Part shown: piece by piece, positions 8,686 through 17,589 of the stretch
Position numbering within the stretch: position 1 is the stretch's first letter
Layout of the letters: every line of letters begins with the position of its first letter
The notes under the pieces: generated by a model
What the model saw: only the letters and a program-made list of their open reading frames with translations
Told to the model about the DNA's origin: nothing
The model's database searches: none
Assembly (NCBI GenBank): GCA_964352025.1
Contig: CAYGPZ010000014.1
Coordinates: forward strand, 20,951-84,950
Length of the DNA stretch: 64,000 nucleotides
Source: Hirschia sp964352025
Lineage (GTDB): Bacteria; Pseudomonadota; Alphaproteobacteria; Caulobacterales; Hyphomonadaceae
Direction of reading: 5' to 3'
Translations under genes and position numbers: made by a program

Positions 8686-9753
8686 TCAACGTCCAAATTC
8701 AGCAAAATCCAATGGCTCAAACTGAACGATATAGAACTTGTCTGGCTTAACGTCTTCATTGTTAAAAGCTGCAGATTTGTGCAATTTATTCGTTGTTGCA
8801 AACATGCCTTTTTCACCAGCATTCGCAAATCCCTCAACCCAACTGAGAATATCATCATCCTGGTGAAGAATTTTATACTCTCTATCCGTTGTAATCAGAC
8901 CTATCGCATTATTGATTAGATCTGAAACGTATAAATTACCGGCTCTATCAATCGTAATACCATCGCCCATTGGCTTGGACGCATATCTTTCGACTTTTGC
9001 ATCCAGCTCAACCGCCGATAGATTTGCATCTATTAAGTCAGCTGTGCGAACCCGATAAATAGACTCGCTTGTCATGGGTGCGTAGTAAACCCACTCATCA
9101 TTCACATCAATTGTAATTGGGTTCACCCCAACCCGCGCGTCATTGCCCTGCATCTGCAGAACCTTGCCATCAACTATCATCTGCTTATCTTCAGCAGTTG
9201 TAGAAACTGACCCCTCAAGTACACGGCGCACATCTCCAGTGTTCAAATCAAGCACGAGCAAAGCTGATGTATCTCCGCCTGAAGTATCTGCGATATACAT
9301 CATGTCATTTGTGCGATCGACAGCCATATCATTCAATATGTAAGCCGGCTTAAATATAGGACGTGTTATATAGACGACTTTGTGGAGCTCATTCTTATTG
9401 ATATCCCAACCAATCACCCTACCCAGCGGAAAATCCCAATTTGTATTGAGCATCCAAAGAATATCTTTCTCATCAACAATCGCGCCCAATATTCCTGTTA
9501 ATTCAGGATTAAAATCAGCGTCAGGATAACGACGATAGCTGCCATCTTCTAAGAGCTCGATCATTTTATCGTCTGAACCATACGCTTGGTGCGTGCTCAT
9601 AAAGATACGGCCGCTTTGACTTACAGCAATATTGGCTGGCGGCGTATTAAGGTCCAGCTCTCTAAAAATTTCAAAGCCTTTTGTTGGCTGTTGGGCGCAA
9701 GCTGGAAACAAACATGCCATAGCCATTGTCATGAAAATCATACGTAAATTCAT
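8686..9753 (-). CDS. Major royal jelly/yellow-family beta-propeller lipoprotein
   Basis: 355 residues. The signal peptide ends in FPAC, a lipobox. The rest is a beta-propeller of the MRJP/yellow family (PF03022), recognised by YILNDMAVD..., YIADTSGGD, GVNPITIDVNDEWVYYAPMTSESIY and GDGITIDRAGNLYVSDL. The exact function of bacterial members is not settled; lactonase-like hydrolysis or ligand binding have been considered for related propellers. GAGGGGATTGGT before ATG fixes the start. It lies between the FecR system and the first agarase, all on the minus strand but separated by terminators. Confidence 0.75.
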   Translation of the reverse strand: MNLRMIFMTMAMACLFPACAQQPTKGFEIFRELDLNTPPANIAVSQSGRIFMSTHQAYGSDDKMIELLEDGSYRRYPDADFNPELTGILGAIVDEKDILWMLNTNWDFPLGRVIGWDINKNELHKVVYITRPIFKPAYILNDMAVDRTNDMMYIADTSGGDTSALLVLDLNTGDVRRVLEGSVSTTAEDKQMIVDGKVLQMQGNDARVGVNPITIDVNDEWVYYAPMTSESIYRVRTADLIDANLSAVELDAKVERYASKPMGDGITIDRAGNLYVSDLINNAIGLITTDREYKILHQDDDILSWVEGFANAGEKGMFATTNKLHKSAAFNNEDVKPDKFYIVQFEPLDFAEFGR

Positions 9754-9820
9754 ACCAATCCCCTCTATTTATCTTGAGATTAACGGCATTCAAGAATGCA
9801 ACAACTGAATGTCTGATAGA

Positions 9821-9850
9821 AAAGCACCCGCCTAATCATAGACGGGCGCT
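9821..9850 (-). terminator. Intrinsic terminator after the first agarase
   Basis: AGCGCCCG pairs with CGGGTGCT around a TCTATGATTAGG loop, followed on the minus strand by TTTTCT. It closes the GH50 gene ending at 9860. Confidence 0.75.
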
Positions 9851-9859
9851 CTACTTGAA

Positions 9860-12190
9860 TTATTTTCCGTAACGGCCTGGATATAAGTCTGTCATGACTT
9901 CTTTTACTGCCCCAGTCAGCAATGGGTAAGGCGTATCTGTCACAGTAACAAATCCAATATTTGCGTTTTCTCCATCATATGTCCGGCCCGTTACAGGTTC
10001 ATCCATATATTGGAACCAATGCGCGCCTACGATGTAAGGATTCTCAAGAACACTCTTCATATATCTCTTATAGGCATTCGCTCGGTCTTCATGGTCATAT
10101 GCATGCACAATACCCGGGTTATACATACCAGAGTTTTGTCCAATCCCGATATGGAATTCCCCAATCACAACCGGCAGATCAATATCTTTAAAGAATGCCC
10201 AGTTTTTCTCCTGAACACCGTTTTCATAAATATTGAAACTTAAAGCGTCTGAATATTTCACGGATGCTTTGATGATTTCAGGAGGCATACCCCAGTTTGC
10301 CATGCGCGCACCCATATAGAGGTGGTCTGGCAGGTATTTCTCTAGTGTTCCATGTACGACGGTAAAATATTGTTCACCAAGCATTTCCAACATTTCAGAC
10401 AGGTCAGCGACATGTGCATCTGAATATGTTTCGAACGTCAGGCTTTTACCGAAAGCATCCCAATCAGCTATCGTAGTTTCCCAAGCCGCATTTAGAGCAT
10501 CAATCGTCTCATATTTTTCCTTCAAATGCTCAGTATATGCCGCTTTCGCATAACTTTCGGATGCATCTTTTGATAGCGCATCTGTGATCACGCCATACCG
10601 CGCAACAACACTACCCTCGAGTTCACCCCAAGCTTTTTCGTTATCAACGAAGATACCCGCACACCAAGGTGAGTTTTGAACCTCTTCAGCGATTACCGAA
10701 ATAGTCGCCTCTGCACGTTCACGGAATAATGGATCAAAGAAGTCAGGCATTGGGCTCCAACGCGGTACACCCGGCTGAAGCGTCTGGAAGTCACCAATAA
10801 TCCATCCATTGGCAAAGTATGGCACTTGCTCATTTGGATAGAAAGCAGGATCGACCCAGTTTCCAAATGATGTGAAGCCCCACTCTTTCATACGATCAAG
10901 CGTGACCTGTTCCCACTTTTTAATATAAGATTCTGGCTCTTGCTCACCATAGCGACGCTCGAGGTTCGCGCGGTAAAAACTAAATGTTTCACCATGCTCT
11001 ACCGGACCAATATGCGTTGAACGACGATAAGAGTAATGGTCTGCCAACTCATCATCATAATCAGGCAACCACTGGAACATTTTGTGACGCACTTCGCTGA
11101 CAACCTGCGCTGTCTCACGAATTTCGTTTGGAATAGCAATAATGCCCATAGAATCTTCAGGCGTCACTTCGTCAGCATAGACCTTACGAATGGAATCGTT
11201 CTGGTAATCAATACCAGTCGCCGTTGTCATATTTGCCATACGAACATTTGCCGGACCATGGGAGAAGAATAGATACCCTTCCGGGTCAACCATCCACCAT
11301 TTTCCATCTACTTTTTCAGTACGGAAAAATCCTGTCGCTTCTAGTTTTGGGCCATTCTTATAACCGCCGAATTTGGAACGATCGGCAATACCTTCAGAAG
11401 CTGCAAGAACAGCTAATTCTTCTTCAGCAGCCTTACGCAATTCTTCCTCAGATTTAATTTTACCCGGGAAGTCGGATAGCGCGTCCTGTCCAAATTCATC
11501 AACAACACCCTCAACCCAACCATCTGAACGTTCCGGATTTTGGCGAAGTCTAAGATTATCAATAATGATATTTCGATCTTCAAGAATACCAACTGAAAAG
11601 AAGTCTATCTCGGCAATATCATTTGCTTTCAAACCGTTTTTACGTTTTGAACGCCAAACCATTTGAAGCTCGTCTGTTTCCCAAGCCTTCGGTACGCCCC
11701 ACATTCCAACTTCGTGGCGTGCTTCTGGGCCTGAAATAGGGAAAAATATCGTCCCTTTAAATCCTGCAGGAAGACTCAGAGAGCGTTCCTCGCGGTTACC
11801 ATCGCTATCAGATAACGCGACATAAAGCTGGGTAGAGTTTGAAGAGTTATTTTCAACATCAAATGCCATGTTGTGATCTTCGAACTGACTCATGTCCAAA
11901 GATTCAGGTAATTTAACGGTTGTTATGTCACGGTTCACATCAGGTGATAAATTCAAGCTCAACTTTTGGCCATCGGAACCATCAGCAATAAGTGATGATG
12001 CCCCATCCCGACGTGAAGAAATCCAATCTTTTTCTTCAGTCACGTCAAAACTGGCGACCATAATATCCGCGGATGTTTCAACAACTTCAGTGTTTGCTGC
12101 GTCGTCCTCTTCCAGCCCACAAGAAGCCAAAACGGCCAATGCAAGAGCTGAACAGCTATACTTTAGAGATGTAACAGACATCATCTTCAT
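9860..12190 (-). CDS. GH50 beta-agarase, lipoprotein (first copy)
   Basis: 776 residues. The lipobox LASC ends the signal peptide, so it is probably membrane-anchored. A beta-sandwich follows (about 45-220), then the GH50 hallmark KFGGYKNGPKLEATGFFRTE and WWMVDPEGYLFFSHG, and a (beta/alpha)8 barrel. Likely acid/base is Glu518 (VDNEKAWG) and nucleophile Glu678 (IGEFHIG), spaced as in characterised GH50 enzymes. The family releases neoagarobiose or neoagaro-oligosaccharides from agarose. ATG at 12190 follows GGGAGG; the 8-codon longer reading is unlikely. The promoter carries both a GntR-type and a LacI-type palindrome. A paralogue lies at 52240. Confidence 0.9.
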   Translation of the reverse strand: MKMMSVTSLKYSCSALALAVLASCGLEEDDAANTEVVETSADIMVASFDVTEEKDWISSRRDGASSLIADGSDGQKLSLNLSPDVNRDITTVKLPESLDMSQFEDHNMAFDVENNSSNSTQLYVALSDSDGNREERSLSLPAGFKGTIFFPISGPEARHEVGMWGVPKAWETDELQMVWRSKRKNGLKANDIAEIDFFSVGILEDRNIIIDNLRLRQNPERSDGWVEGVVDEFGQDALSDFPGKIKSEEELRKAAEEELAVLAASEGIADRSKFGGYKNGPKLEATGFFRTEKVDGKWWMVDPEGYLFFSHGPANVRMANMTTATGIDYQNDSIRKVYADEVTPEDSMGIIAIPNEIRETAQVVSEVRHKMFQWLPDYDDELADHYSYRRSTHIGPVEHGETFSFYRANLERRYGEQEPESYIKKWEQVTLDRMKEWGFTSFGNWVDPAFYPNEQVPYFANGWIIGDFQTLQPGVPRWSPMPDFFDPLFRERAEATISVIAEEVQNSPWCAGIFVDNEKAWGELEGSVVARYGVITDALSKDASESYAKAAYTEHLKEKYETIDALNAAWETTIADWDAFGKSLTFETYSDAHVADLSEMLEMLGEQYFTVVHGTLEKYLPDHLYMGARMANWGMPPEIIKASVKYSDALSFNIYENGVQEKNWAFFKDIDLPVVIGEFHIGIGQNSGMYNPGIVHAYDHEDRANAYKRYMKSVLENPYIVGAHWFQYMDEPVTGRTYDGENANIGFVTVTDTPYPLLTGAVKEVMTDLYPGRYGK

Positions 12191-12300
12191 TATTATCCTC
12201 CCAGAATATTCCATCTACATACGTTACAGCATGTGAAGAAAGTTTATTTGACCGCCCTATTAACAATCCAGCATCAGCGGGATCACTCTGCTGCGGCCAA

Positions 12301-12314
12301 TGTAAACGATTACT
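12301..12314. promoter_or_regulatory. LacI-type operator-like site in the agarase promoter
   Basis: TGTAAACGATTACT fits TGTAANCGNTTACA at all but the last base and closely resembles the perfect palindrome at 35816-35829. It lies just downstream of the likely -10 region for the agarase gene, a position suited to repression. Confidence 0.45.
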
Positions 12315-12349
12315 TAGGTATCTTTATTTGCCAGACCGAAGCGCTTGTC

Positions 12350-12363
12350 AATTGTATACAATT
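12350..12363. promoter_or_regulatory. Perfect palindrome, probable GntR/FCD operator before agarase 1
   Basis: AATTGTATACAATT is a perfect 14-bp palindrome. On the minus strand it runs into TTGACA, a good -35 box for the agarase gene, so a bound repressor would block the promoter. It is the best copy of a motif seen at six other sites. Confidence 0.65.
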
Positions 12364-12432
12364 ATAAAATAGCACACAAATCATTCAATATGAAAACTTG
12401 CCGCCTCAGATAAAAGAAACTCAGTTTATTGG

Positions 12433-13188
12433 TCACAAACCCAGTTTTGAATTTATTGCGAAAGCAGCCTTTTTAACTGCCTCGTGGAGAGTTTCTTTCT
12501 CGATGTCCCTTATTAAGCTGGACGACAAAGCCGATACAGCGATTGCAGCCATCAACCCTGAACCAACCCGACCAATAAAGGCGGCACAATCAGTTACGCC
12601 AACCGTTAGAGAACTATCGGATAAGTAACTTCTGTCTTTTCGAATACTTTCTAACTGCTCCAACAAGGCATTTTGATCATTGCTATCTAACGACATGTGC
12701 TCACGAACATGACGCTCTCTATCCGCCTCAGAGAATTGAGATAACATCACCCTCCCCGACACTGTCGACAACAAAGGGAATAACGTCCCTTCCGATATCG
12801 AAAGCGATACAGGGGATGGACTTTTCACCTGCCCGACGACGAGAAGCTGTTCATTATAATGGACACTTAGATGGCACGCCTGCCCTACTTTGCTTGCCAA
12901 CTCTTCCATGGGGCCATGAGCTGCCAGTCTCAATTGCTCCACCGGAGAATGAGTACGAGACAATGTGTATAGCTTCAATGACAGTGAGTATTTTCCCGAT
13001 ACATCATCACGAATGAGATAGCCGCGATGCTCCAAACCAACCAGCACACGGTAAATCTCGTTGGGCGTTCTATCTAATTCGGACGCAATTTCAGCTTGAG
13101 ATAATGGCGAAGCATTTGATGCCAGTAGCTCCAATATTTCCAGTCCTTTGTCTAAGGCTGGTGCAGAATATTTGGGCGTATTGCTCAT
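12433..13188 (-). CDS. IclR-family transcriptional regulator
   Basis: 251 residues. An N-terminal winged helix (LDKGLEILELL...LSQAEIASELDRTPNEIYRVLVGLEHRGYL, about 12-60) is followed by an IclR effector domain (ISEGTLFPLLSTVSGRVMLS ... VTDCAAFIGRVGSGLMAAIAV). IclR proteins bind small carboxylic acids or aromatics. It is divergent from the gene at 13334, with an inverted repeat between them, so it probably controls the solute-binding-like/CoA-transferase operon. Confidence 0.9.
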   Translation of the reverse strand: MSNTPKYSAPALDKGLEILELLASNASPLSQAEIASELDRTPNEIYRVLVGLEHRGYLIRDDVSGKYSLSLKLYTLSRTHSPVEQLRLAAHGPMEELASKVGQACHLSVHYNEQLLVVGQVKSPSPVSLSISEGTLFPLLSTVSGRVMLSQFSEADRERHVREHMSLDSNDQNALLEQLESIRKDRSYLSDSSLTVGVTDCAAFIGRVGSGLMAAIAVSALSSSLIRDIEKETLHEAVKKAAFAINSKLGL

Positions 13189-13232
13189 TCAGTTAACTCA
13201 CGATTTTTCTTCGCACTTAGACATTCACATAT

Positions 13233-13257
13233 TTGTTTGGAAACCAACCCCAAACAA
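13233..13257. promoter_or_regulatory. Inverted repeat, candidate IclR operator
   Basis: TTGTTTGG and CCAAACAA are perfect 8-bp arms separated by 9 nt, placed between the divergent IclR gene and the operon starting at 13334. Confidence 0.5.
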
Positions 13258-13333
13258 TCTTCAAGGCGACTATTGTCCAAACTTGTTTTTATTTATATAA
13301 GAATTTCTCATTCATATATAAAGAGATTCAGCT

Positions 13334-14494
13334 ATGAGCAATTCTGTCACCGAACTTAAAGGTATTACTTGGAGCCACACACGCGGGTATGTTCCGATGA
13401 CAGCAACCGCGCAACGTTTTGAGGAATTAAACCCAGGCGTCCGTATTAGCTGGAGCAAACGTTCACTTCAGGCATTTGCCGATGAACCAATCGACCAACT
13501 TGCAGAGAAGTATGACCTTCTCGTCATCGATCACCCTTGGGCAGGATTTGCTGCGAAAACTGGTGTGATTGCATCACTGACAGATTTGCTACCAGAAGCA
13601 TTCCTCAAAGATCAAGCAGACAACTCTGTTGGTCATTCTCACGAAAGCTATAGTTATGATGGTCACCAATGGGCTTTAGCCATTGATGCAGCCACACCCG
13701 TCGCTTCCGCAAGAATGGACCTGCTAGAACAAGCTGGCGTCGGCATGCCACAAACATGGGATGATCTTTTATCCTTGGCCAAACAAGGCAAGGTCGCTGT
13801 TCCGTCGATCCCGCAAGACACACTCATGAATTTCTACATGCTTTGTTCGACTATGGGCGAAGACCCTTGTCAGCAAGACACGCACATCGTCAGCCAAGAT
13901 ATCGGTATTAAAGCTCTCGCAATGCTAAGAGAGCTATCTGTAAATCTGAACAGAGACTGCTTCAACTGGAACCCAATCCAAGTTTATGAAGCAATGACAC
14001 AAACTGATGAGTTCGCTTACTGCCCGTTTGCATACGGGTATTCAAACTATGCAAAACCAACTTACGCACGCAAATTGCTGAAATACTCTGACACAGTCCG
14101 CCTAGAAGGTACTGACAGATGTCGCACGACACTGGGCGGTACAGGCCTCGCAATTTCGGCAAGCTCCAAGCACAAGGAAATTGCTGCCAAATATGCTGAG
14201 TTTGTTGGTAACCCTGACATGCAAAAAGGCTTCTTCATCGAATTTGGCGGCCAACCCGGCCACCGTGCTGCTTGGGAAGCTGAAGCGGGTAATGTTCAAA
14301 CTGACAATTACTTCAATGATACCCGCCCTACTTTAGAGCGCGCATTCCTTCGTCCTCGCTATCACGGCCACATGTTCTTCCAAGATAATTCTGGTGCACC
14401 CATCAGAGAGTACTTGATGAATGGTGGTGATGAGGTCACTCTTTTGAACAGTCTGAATGACATCTACGTTCAATCGAAAAAGATCACACTATGA
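13334..14494 (+). CDS. Solute-binding-protein-like (SBP family 1) protein without signal peptide
   Basis: 386 residues with the fold signature of ABC-transporter sugar-binding proteins: TAQRFEELNPGVRISW, YDLLVIDHPWAGFAAKTGVIASLTDLLPEAF, WALAIDAATPVASARMDLLEQAGV.MPQTWDDLLSLAK, and GGTGLAISASSKHKEIAAKYAEFVGNPDMQKGFF. The N-terminus is polar (MSNSVTELKGITWSHTRG) with no hydrophobic signal segment, and no permease or ATPase gene is nearby. It is therefore probably cytoplasmic and not part of an ABC importer. Its stop overlaps the first CoA-transferase start as ATGA, so it is the first gene of that catabolic operon. A role as cytosolic substrate-binding or enzymatic partner is inference. Confidence 0.75.
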   Translation: MSNSVTELKGITWSHTRGYVPMTATAQRFEELNPGVRISWSKRSLQAFADEPIDQLAEKYDLLVIDHPWAGFAAKTGVIASLTDLLPEAFLKDQADNSVGHSHESYSYDGHQWALAIDAATPVASARMDLLEQAGVGMPQTWDDLLSLAKQGKVAVPSIPQDTLMNFYMLCSTMGEDPCQQDTHIVSQDIGIKALAMLRELSVNLNRDCFNWNPIQVYEAMTQTDEFAYCPFAYGYSNYAKPTYARKLLKYSDTVRLEGTDRCRTTLGGTGLAISASSKHKEIAAKYAEFVGNPDMQKGFFIEFGGQPGHRAAWEAEAGNVQTDNYFNDTRPTLERAFLRPRYHGHMFFQDNSGAPIREYLMNGGDEVTLLNSLNDIYVQSKKITL

Positions 14495-15636
14495 GATTAC
14501 CACTTGAAGGCATAACAGTCCTTGAGTTCAGCCAGTATCTAGCAGGCCCCTATGCAGGCCTGCGCCTCGCTGACCTTGGTGCGCGCGTCATTAAAGTTGA
14601 GCGTCCCAAAGGTGGAGATGCTTGTCGTCAATTGGCGACCAAGAACTTATGGGCTGATGGTGATAGTGTACTGTTTCATACGATTAATCGTAATAAAGAA
14701 AGCTATTCAGCCAATCTAAAAGACGAAGCCGATCTGGAGGCTGTGAAGAAGCTAATCACAAAAGCGGATGTGATTACGCACAACTTTCGACCCGGTATTA
14801 TGGAGCGCATTGGTCTGGACTATGACAGCGTTCGTAAACTTAACCCAAGCATTATCTATGGTGAAGTCAGCGGATACGGTTCTGAAGGTCCTTGGAAGGA
14901 CAAGCCCGGGCAAGACCTTTTAGCGCAATCTCTTTCGGGCTTAACGTGGGTTTCTGGCAACGCAGATAAACCGCCTACCCCATTTGGAATCGCAGTCGCC
15001 GACATGATATGCGGCACACACTTCGCTCAAGGGTTATTGGCTGCACTTGTGAAAAAGAGGCGCCAGAATGTTGGAAGCAAAATCAACGTTAGTCTTCTTG
15101 AGTCGATCATAGACTTGCAGTTCGAAGGCATTACGACATTCCTAAACGATGGAAACAAGCTTCCAGAGCGCAGTCAAATAGCGAATGCACACCCATATCT
15201 GGGCGCACCCTATGGTATATATCAAACTCAGGATGCCCAGATCGCTATTTCTATGGGAAATCTAGAAAAGCTATGCATGGCCATAGACTGTAAGGGATTA
15301 GAAAAATTCGACGACGTGAATTCGCAATTCACCCATCGTGACGAAATAAAATCTAAACTTGCCACGCATTTTAAAACAAACACGTCCGAACACTGGCTAA
15401 CTCTTCTTGAGGCACAAGGCTATTGGTGTTCTCCGGTGCTTGATTATGCACAGCTTACAAAAGAAGAAGCTTATAAAGTTCTTGAGATGGAACAAACGGT
15501 AAGCCGCTCTAATGGTGTATCAGTCACAACAACGCGTTGTCCTATACGTCTCAATGGTGAAAAATTGACATCGACCAAAGCAGCTCCCTCCTTGGGAAGC
15601 GCAAATGCTTATTTATTTGAGGAGCTAGGTCTATGA
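14491..15636 (+). CDS. Class III CoA-transferase (CaiB/BaiF family), subunit 1
   Basis: 381 residues with family III CoA-transferase motifs: VLEFSQYLAGPYAGLRLADLGARVIKVERP, NRNKESYSANLKD, THNFRPGIMERIGLDYDSV, and the catalytic-Asp segment KPGQDLLAQSLSGL. These enzymes move CoA between carboxylic acids through aspartyl-anhydride intermediates. It overlaps both neighbours by ATGA and is a close paralogue of the next gene, an arrangement known from heteromeric pairs such as BbsEF or SmtAB. The acid substrate is not identifiable. Confidence 0.9.
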   Translation: MRLPLEGITVLEFSQYLAGPYAGLRLADLGARVIKVERPKGGDACRQLATKNLWADGDSVLFHTINRNKESYSANLKDEADLEAVKKLITKADVITHNFRPGIMERIGLDYDSVRKLNPSIIYGEVSGYGSEGPWKDKPGQDLLAQSLSGLTWVSGNADKPPTPFGIAVADMICGTHFAQGLLAALVKKRRQNVGSKINVSLLESIIDLQFEGITTFLNDGNKLPERSQIANAHPYLGAPYGIYQTQDAQIAISMGNLEKLCMAIDCKGLEKFDDVNSQFTHRDEIKSKLATHFKTNTSEHWLTLLEAQGYWCSPVLDYAQLTKEEAYKVLEMEQTVSRSNGVSVTTTRCPIRLNGEKLTSTKAAPSLGSANAYLFEELGL

Positions 15637-16760
15637 GCAAACCCTTAGATGGACTTCTCGTTGTTGATTTTACACAATTCCTATCTGGCCCCTCCGCCAC
15701 ATTGCGCTTGCACGATTTGGGCGCGCGGATCATCAAAATTGAGCATTTCGAAAGAGGCGATTTAACCCGCACACTTTACGCACCTCAACTCAACATCGGT
15801 GATGACTCTGCATTCTTTCAAGCAATCAATCGCGGCAAGGAAAGCCTAGCGGCAAATTTGAAGAGTGAAGACGATCTCGTCTTAATACGTTCTATCATCG
15901 AAAAAGCGGACATTCTTGTGCACAATTTCCGTCCCAGCGTTATGGATAGAATTGGCCTTGGCTTCTCAAATGTGAAAGCCCTCAACCCTGATATTATCTA
16001 TGCCGAGATCAGTGGATATGGTTCTGAAGGACCATGGTGCGATAAACCCGGGCAAGATTTGTTGTTGCAAGCAGTATCTGGCCTTGCTGGGCTTAGCGGG
16101 CGCAACTCAGATAGCTCTCTTCCAATGGGCTTAGCTATTGCTGACAACATTGCTGGCGCACAGCTAACGCAAGGCATTCTGGCGGCACTTATTGGTGGAG
16201 AAGGCGCACATGTTGAAGTCAGCATGCTGGAGTCTATTCTCGACTTCCAATTCGAACCACTGACACTCTATTATCGAGACGGTGAACCTATTGATCGCGG
16301 AGAAGTCAACGCAGCGCATTCCCTAGTAGGGGCACCTTACGGCTTATACAAAACTCAAACTGGATATATCGCACTTGCTATGGGAGCGATTCCCAAGCTT
16401 GGCGAATTGCTGGGTTGTGATCCTTTGCTGGAATACACTGATTTCAGCCGCTGGTTTGCTGAACGCGATGAAATCAAAGCTATTATTGCCGAACACCTTC
16501 TTTCGAATACGGCAGAACAATGGCTATCCATCTTGGAACCAGCAGACATCTGGTGTGCGGAAGTTCTAAACTGGCAAAATCTCGTCGAACATGAAGGCTT
16601 TAAAGTCCTAAACATGCTACAAACGGTATCCCACCCGAATGGCACGTCTTATGAGACAACACGTTGCCCGATACGGTTTGATGATGCCTTGATCACTTCA
16701 AAAACGGCAGCACCTAAACTAGGTGAACACACACAATCCATTCGTGAAGAATTTAAGTAG
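15633..16760 (+). CDS. Class III CoA-transferase (CaiB/BaiF family), subunit 2
   Basis: 375 residues, paralogous to the preceding gene: VVDFTQFLSGPSATLRLHDLGARIIKIEH, NRGKESLAANLKSE, HNFRPSVMDRIGLGF, KPGQDLLLQAVSGL with the catalytic Asp retained, and matching C-termini ending near TRCPIR and KTAAPKLG. Both copies keep the active-site Asp, so neither is obviously a dead subunit. It overlaps the upstream gene by 4 bp and precedes an enoyl-CoA hydratase by 13 bp. It probably activates the same or a related acid as part of a heteromer. Confidence 0.9.
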   Translation: MSKPLDGLLVVDFTQFLSGPSATLRLHDLGARIIKIEHFERGDLTRTLYAPQLNIGDDSAFFQAINRGKESLAANLKSEDDLVLIRSIIEKADILVHNFRPSVMDRIGLGFSNVKALNPDIIYAEISGYGSEGPWCDKPGQDLLLQAVSGLAGLSGRNSDSSLPMGLAIADNIAGAQLTQGILAALIGGEGAHVEVSMLESILDFQFEPLTLYYRDGEPIDRGEVNAAHSLVGAPYGLYKTQTGYIALAMGAIPKLGELLGCDPLLEYTDFSRWFAERDEIKAIIAEHLLSNTAEQWLSILEPADIWCAEVLNWQNLVEHEGFKVLNMLQTVSHPNGTSYETTRCPIRFDDALITSKTAAPKLGEHTQSIREEFK

Positions 16761-16773
16761 AGGTCACATACTC

Positions 16774-17556
16774 ATGAGCACAGATCTTATACTCTATTCT
16801 ACTAAAGAACGTGTCGCCTATATTACGTTTAATCGTCCACCAGCAAACGCTTATAATCTCGATTTCATGAAAGCCTTTGGTGCTGCCATAGATAAAGCTG
16901 ACAAAGACCCAAATGTTGGCGCTGTGATTATCAACAGCAATTCCGAGAAATTCTTCTGTGCTGGTGCGGACATCAAAGAGTTTCAAGCAAATGACACATC
17001 TGACAACCAAGTTATGGTCGAACAGGCACGTGCAAACACTGCTGCGATTGAAGCGAGCGGAAAAATATTCATTGCCCAGATATCCGGCCACGCATTAGGC
17101 GGCGGTATGGAAATCATCATGGCTTGTGATGTGCGTTACGCTGCTCAAGGTAGTTACAAACTCGGTTTGCCGGAGATCAAGCTTGGCCTTATTCCAGGTA
17201 ATGGGGGCACACAAAGACTTGTCCGGCTCGTTGGCGTCAGTCGCGCCCTTGAGTTATTAGCCACCGGCGATGCATTTAATATTGAACAAGCCACACAATG
17301 GGGCATCATCAACCAATTGGTTGAAAAAGAAACCTTGGACGAGCATTGCTTTAATTACGCTTCGACTGTTGCTAACGGCCCTGCCCTCGCTGTTGCGGCG
17401 ACAAAAGCAGCCATTCGCAGAGGTATAGAGCTTGATCTCGCTGAAGGACTTCGACTCGAGGATGAATTATGCACGCCACTTTATGATTCCCACGATGCCG
17501 ACGAAGGCTTCAAAGCATTTTTAGAAAAACGACCGCCTGAATTCAAAGGCAAATAA
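16774..17556 (+). CDS. Enoyl-CoA hydratase/isomerase (crotonase family)
   Basis: 260 residues. The oxyanion-hole segments CAGADIKEF and GHALGGGMEI are present, and both Glu residues of true hydratases appear (GGGMEIIMACD and GLPEIKLGLIPGNGGTQRL). It should add water to an enoyl-CoA made by the upstream CoA-transferases. ATG at 16774, preceded by AGAGG, is preferred over an upstream in-frame ATG that lies inside the previous gene. Confidence 0.9.
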   Translation: MSTDLILYSTKERVAYITFNRPPANAYNLDFMKAFGAAIDKADKDPNVGAVIINSNSEKFFCAGADIKEFQANDTSDNQVMVEQARANTAAIEASGKIFIAQISGHALGGGMEIIMACDVRYAAQGSYKLGLPEIKLGLIPGNGGTQRLVRLVGVSRALELLATGDAFNIEQATQWGIINQLVEKETLDEHCFNYASTVANGPALAVAATKAAIRRGIELDLAEGLRLEDELCTPLYDSHDADEGFKAFLEKRPPEFKGK

Positions 17557-17589
17557 CAAAACTAAGACACGACAAATCTGGAGGAAACT

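Noticed and set aside
13334..14494. Periplasmic component of an ABC sugar importer
   Set aside because: No signal peptide or lipobox and no permease or ATPase genes in the operon.
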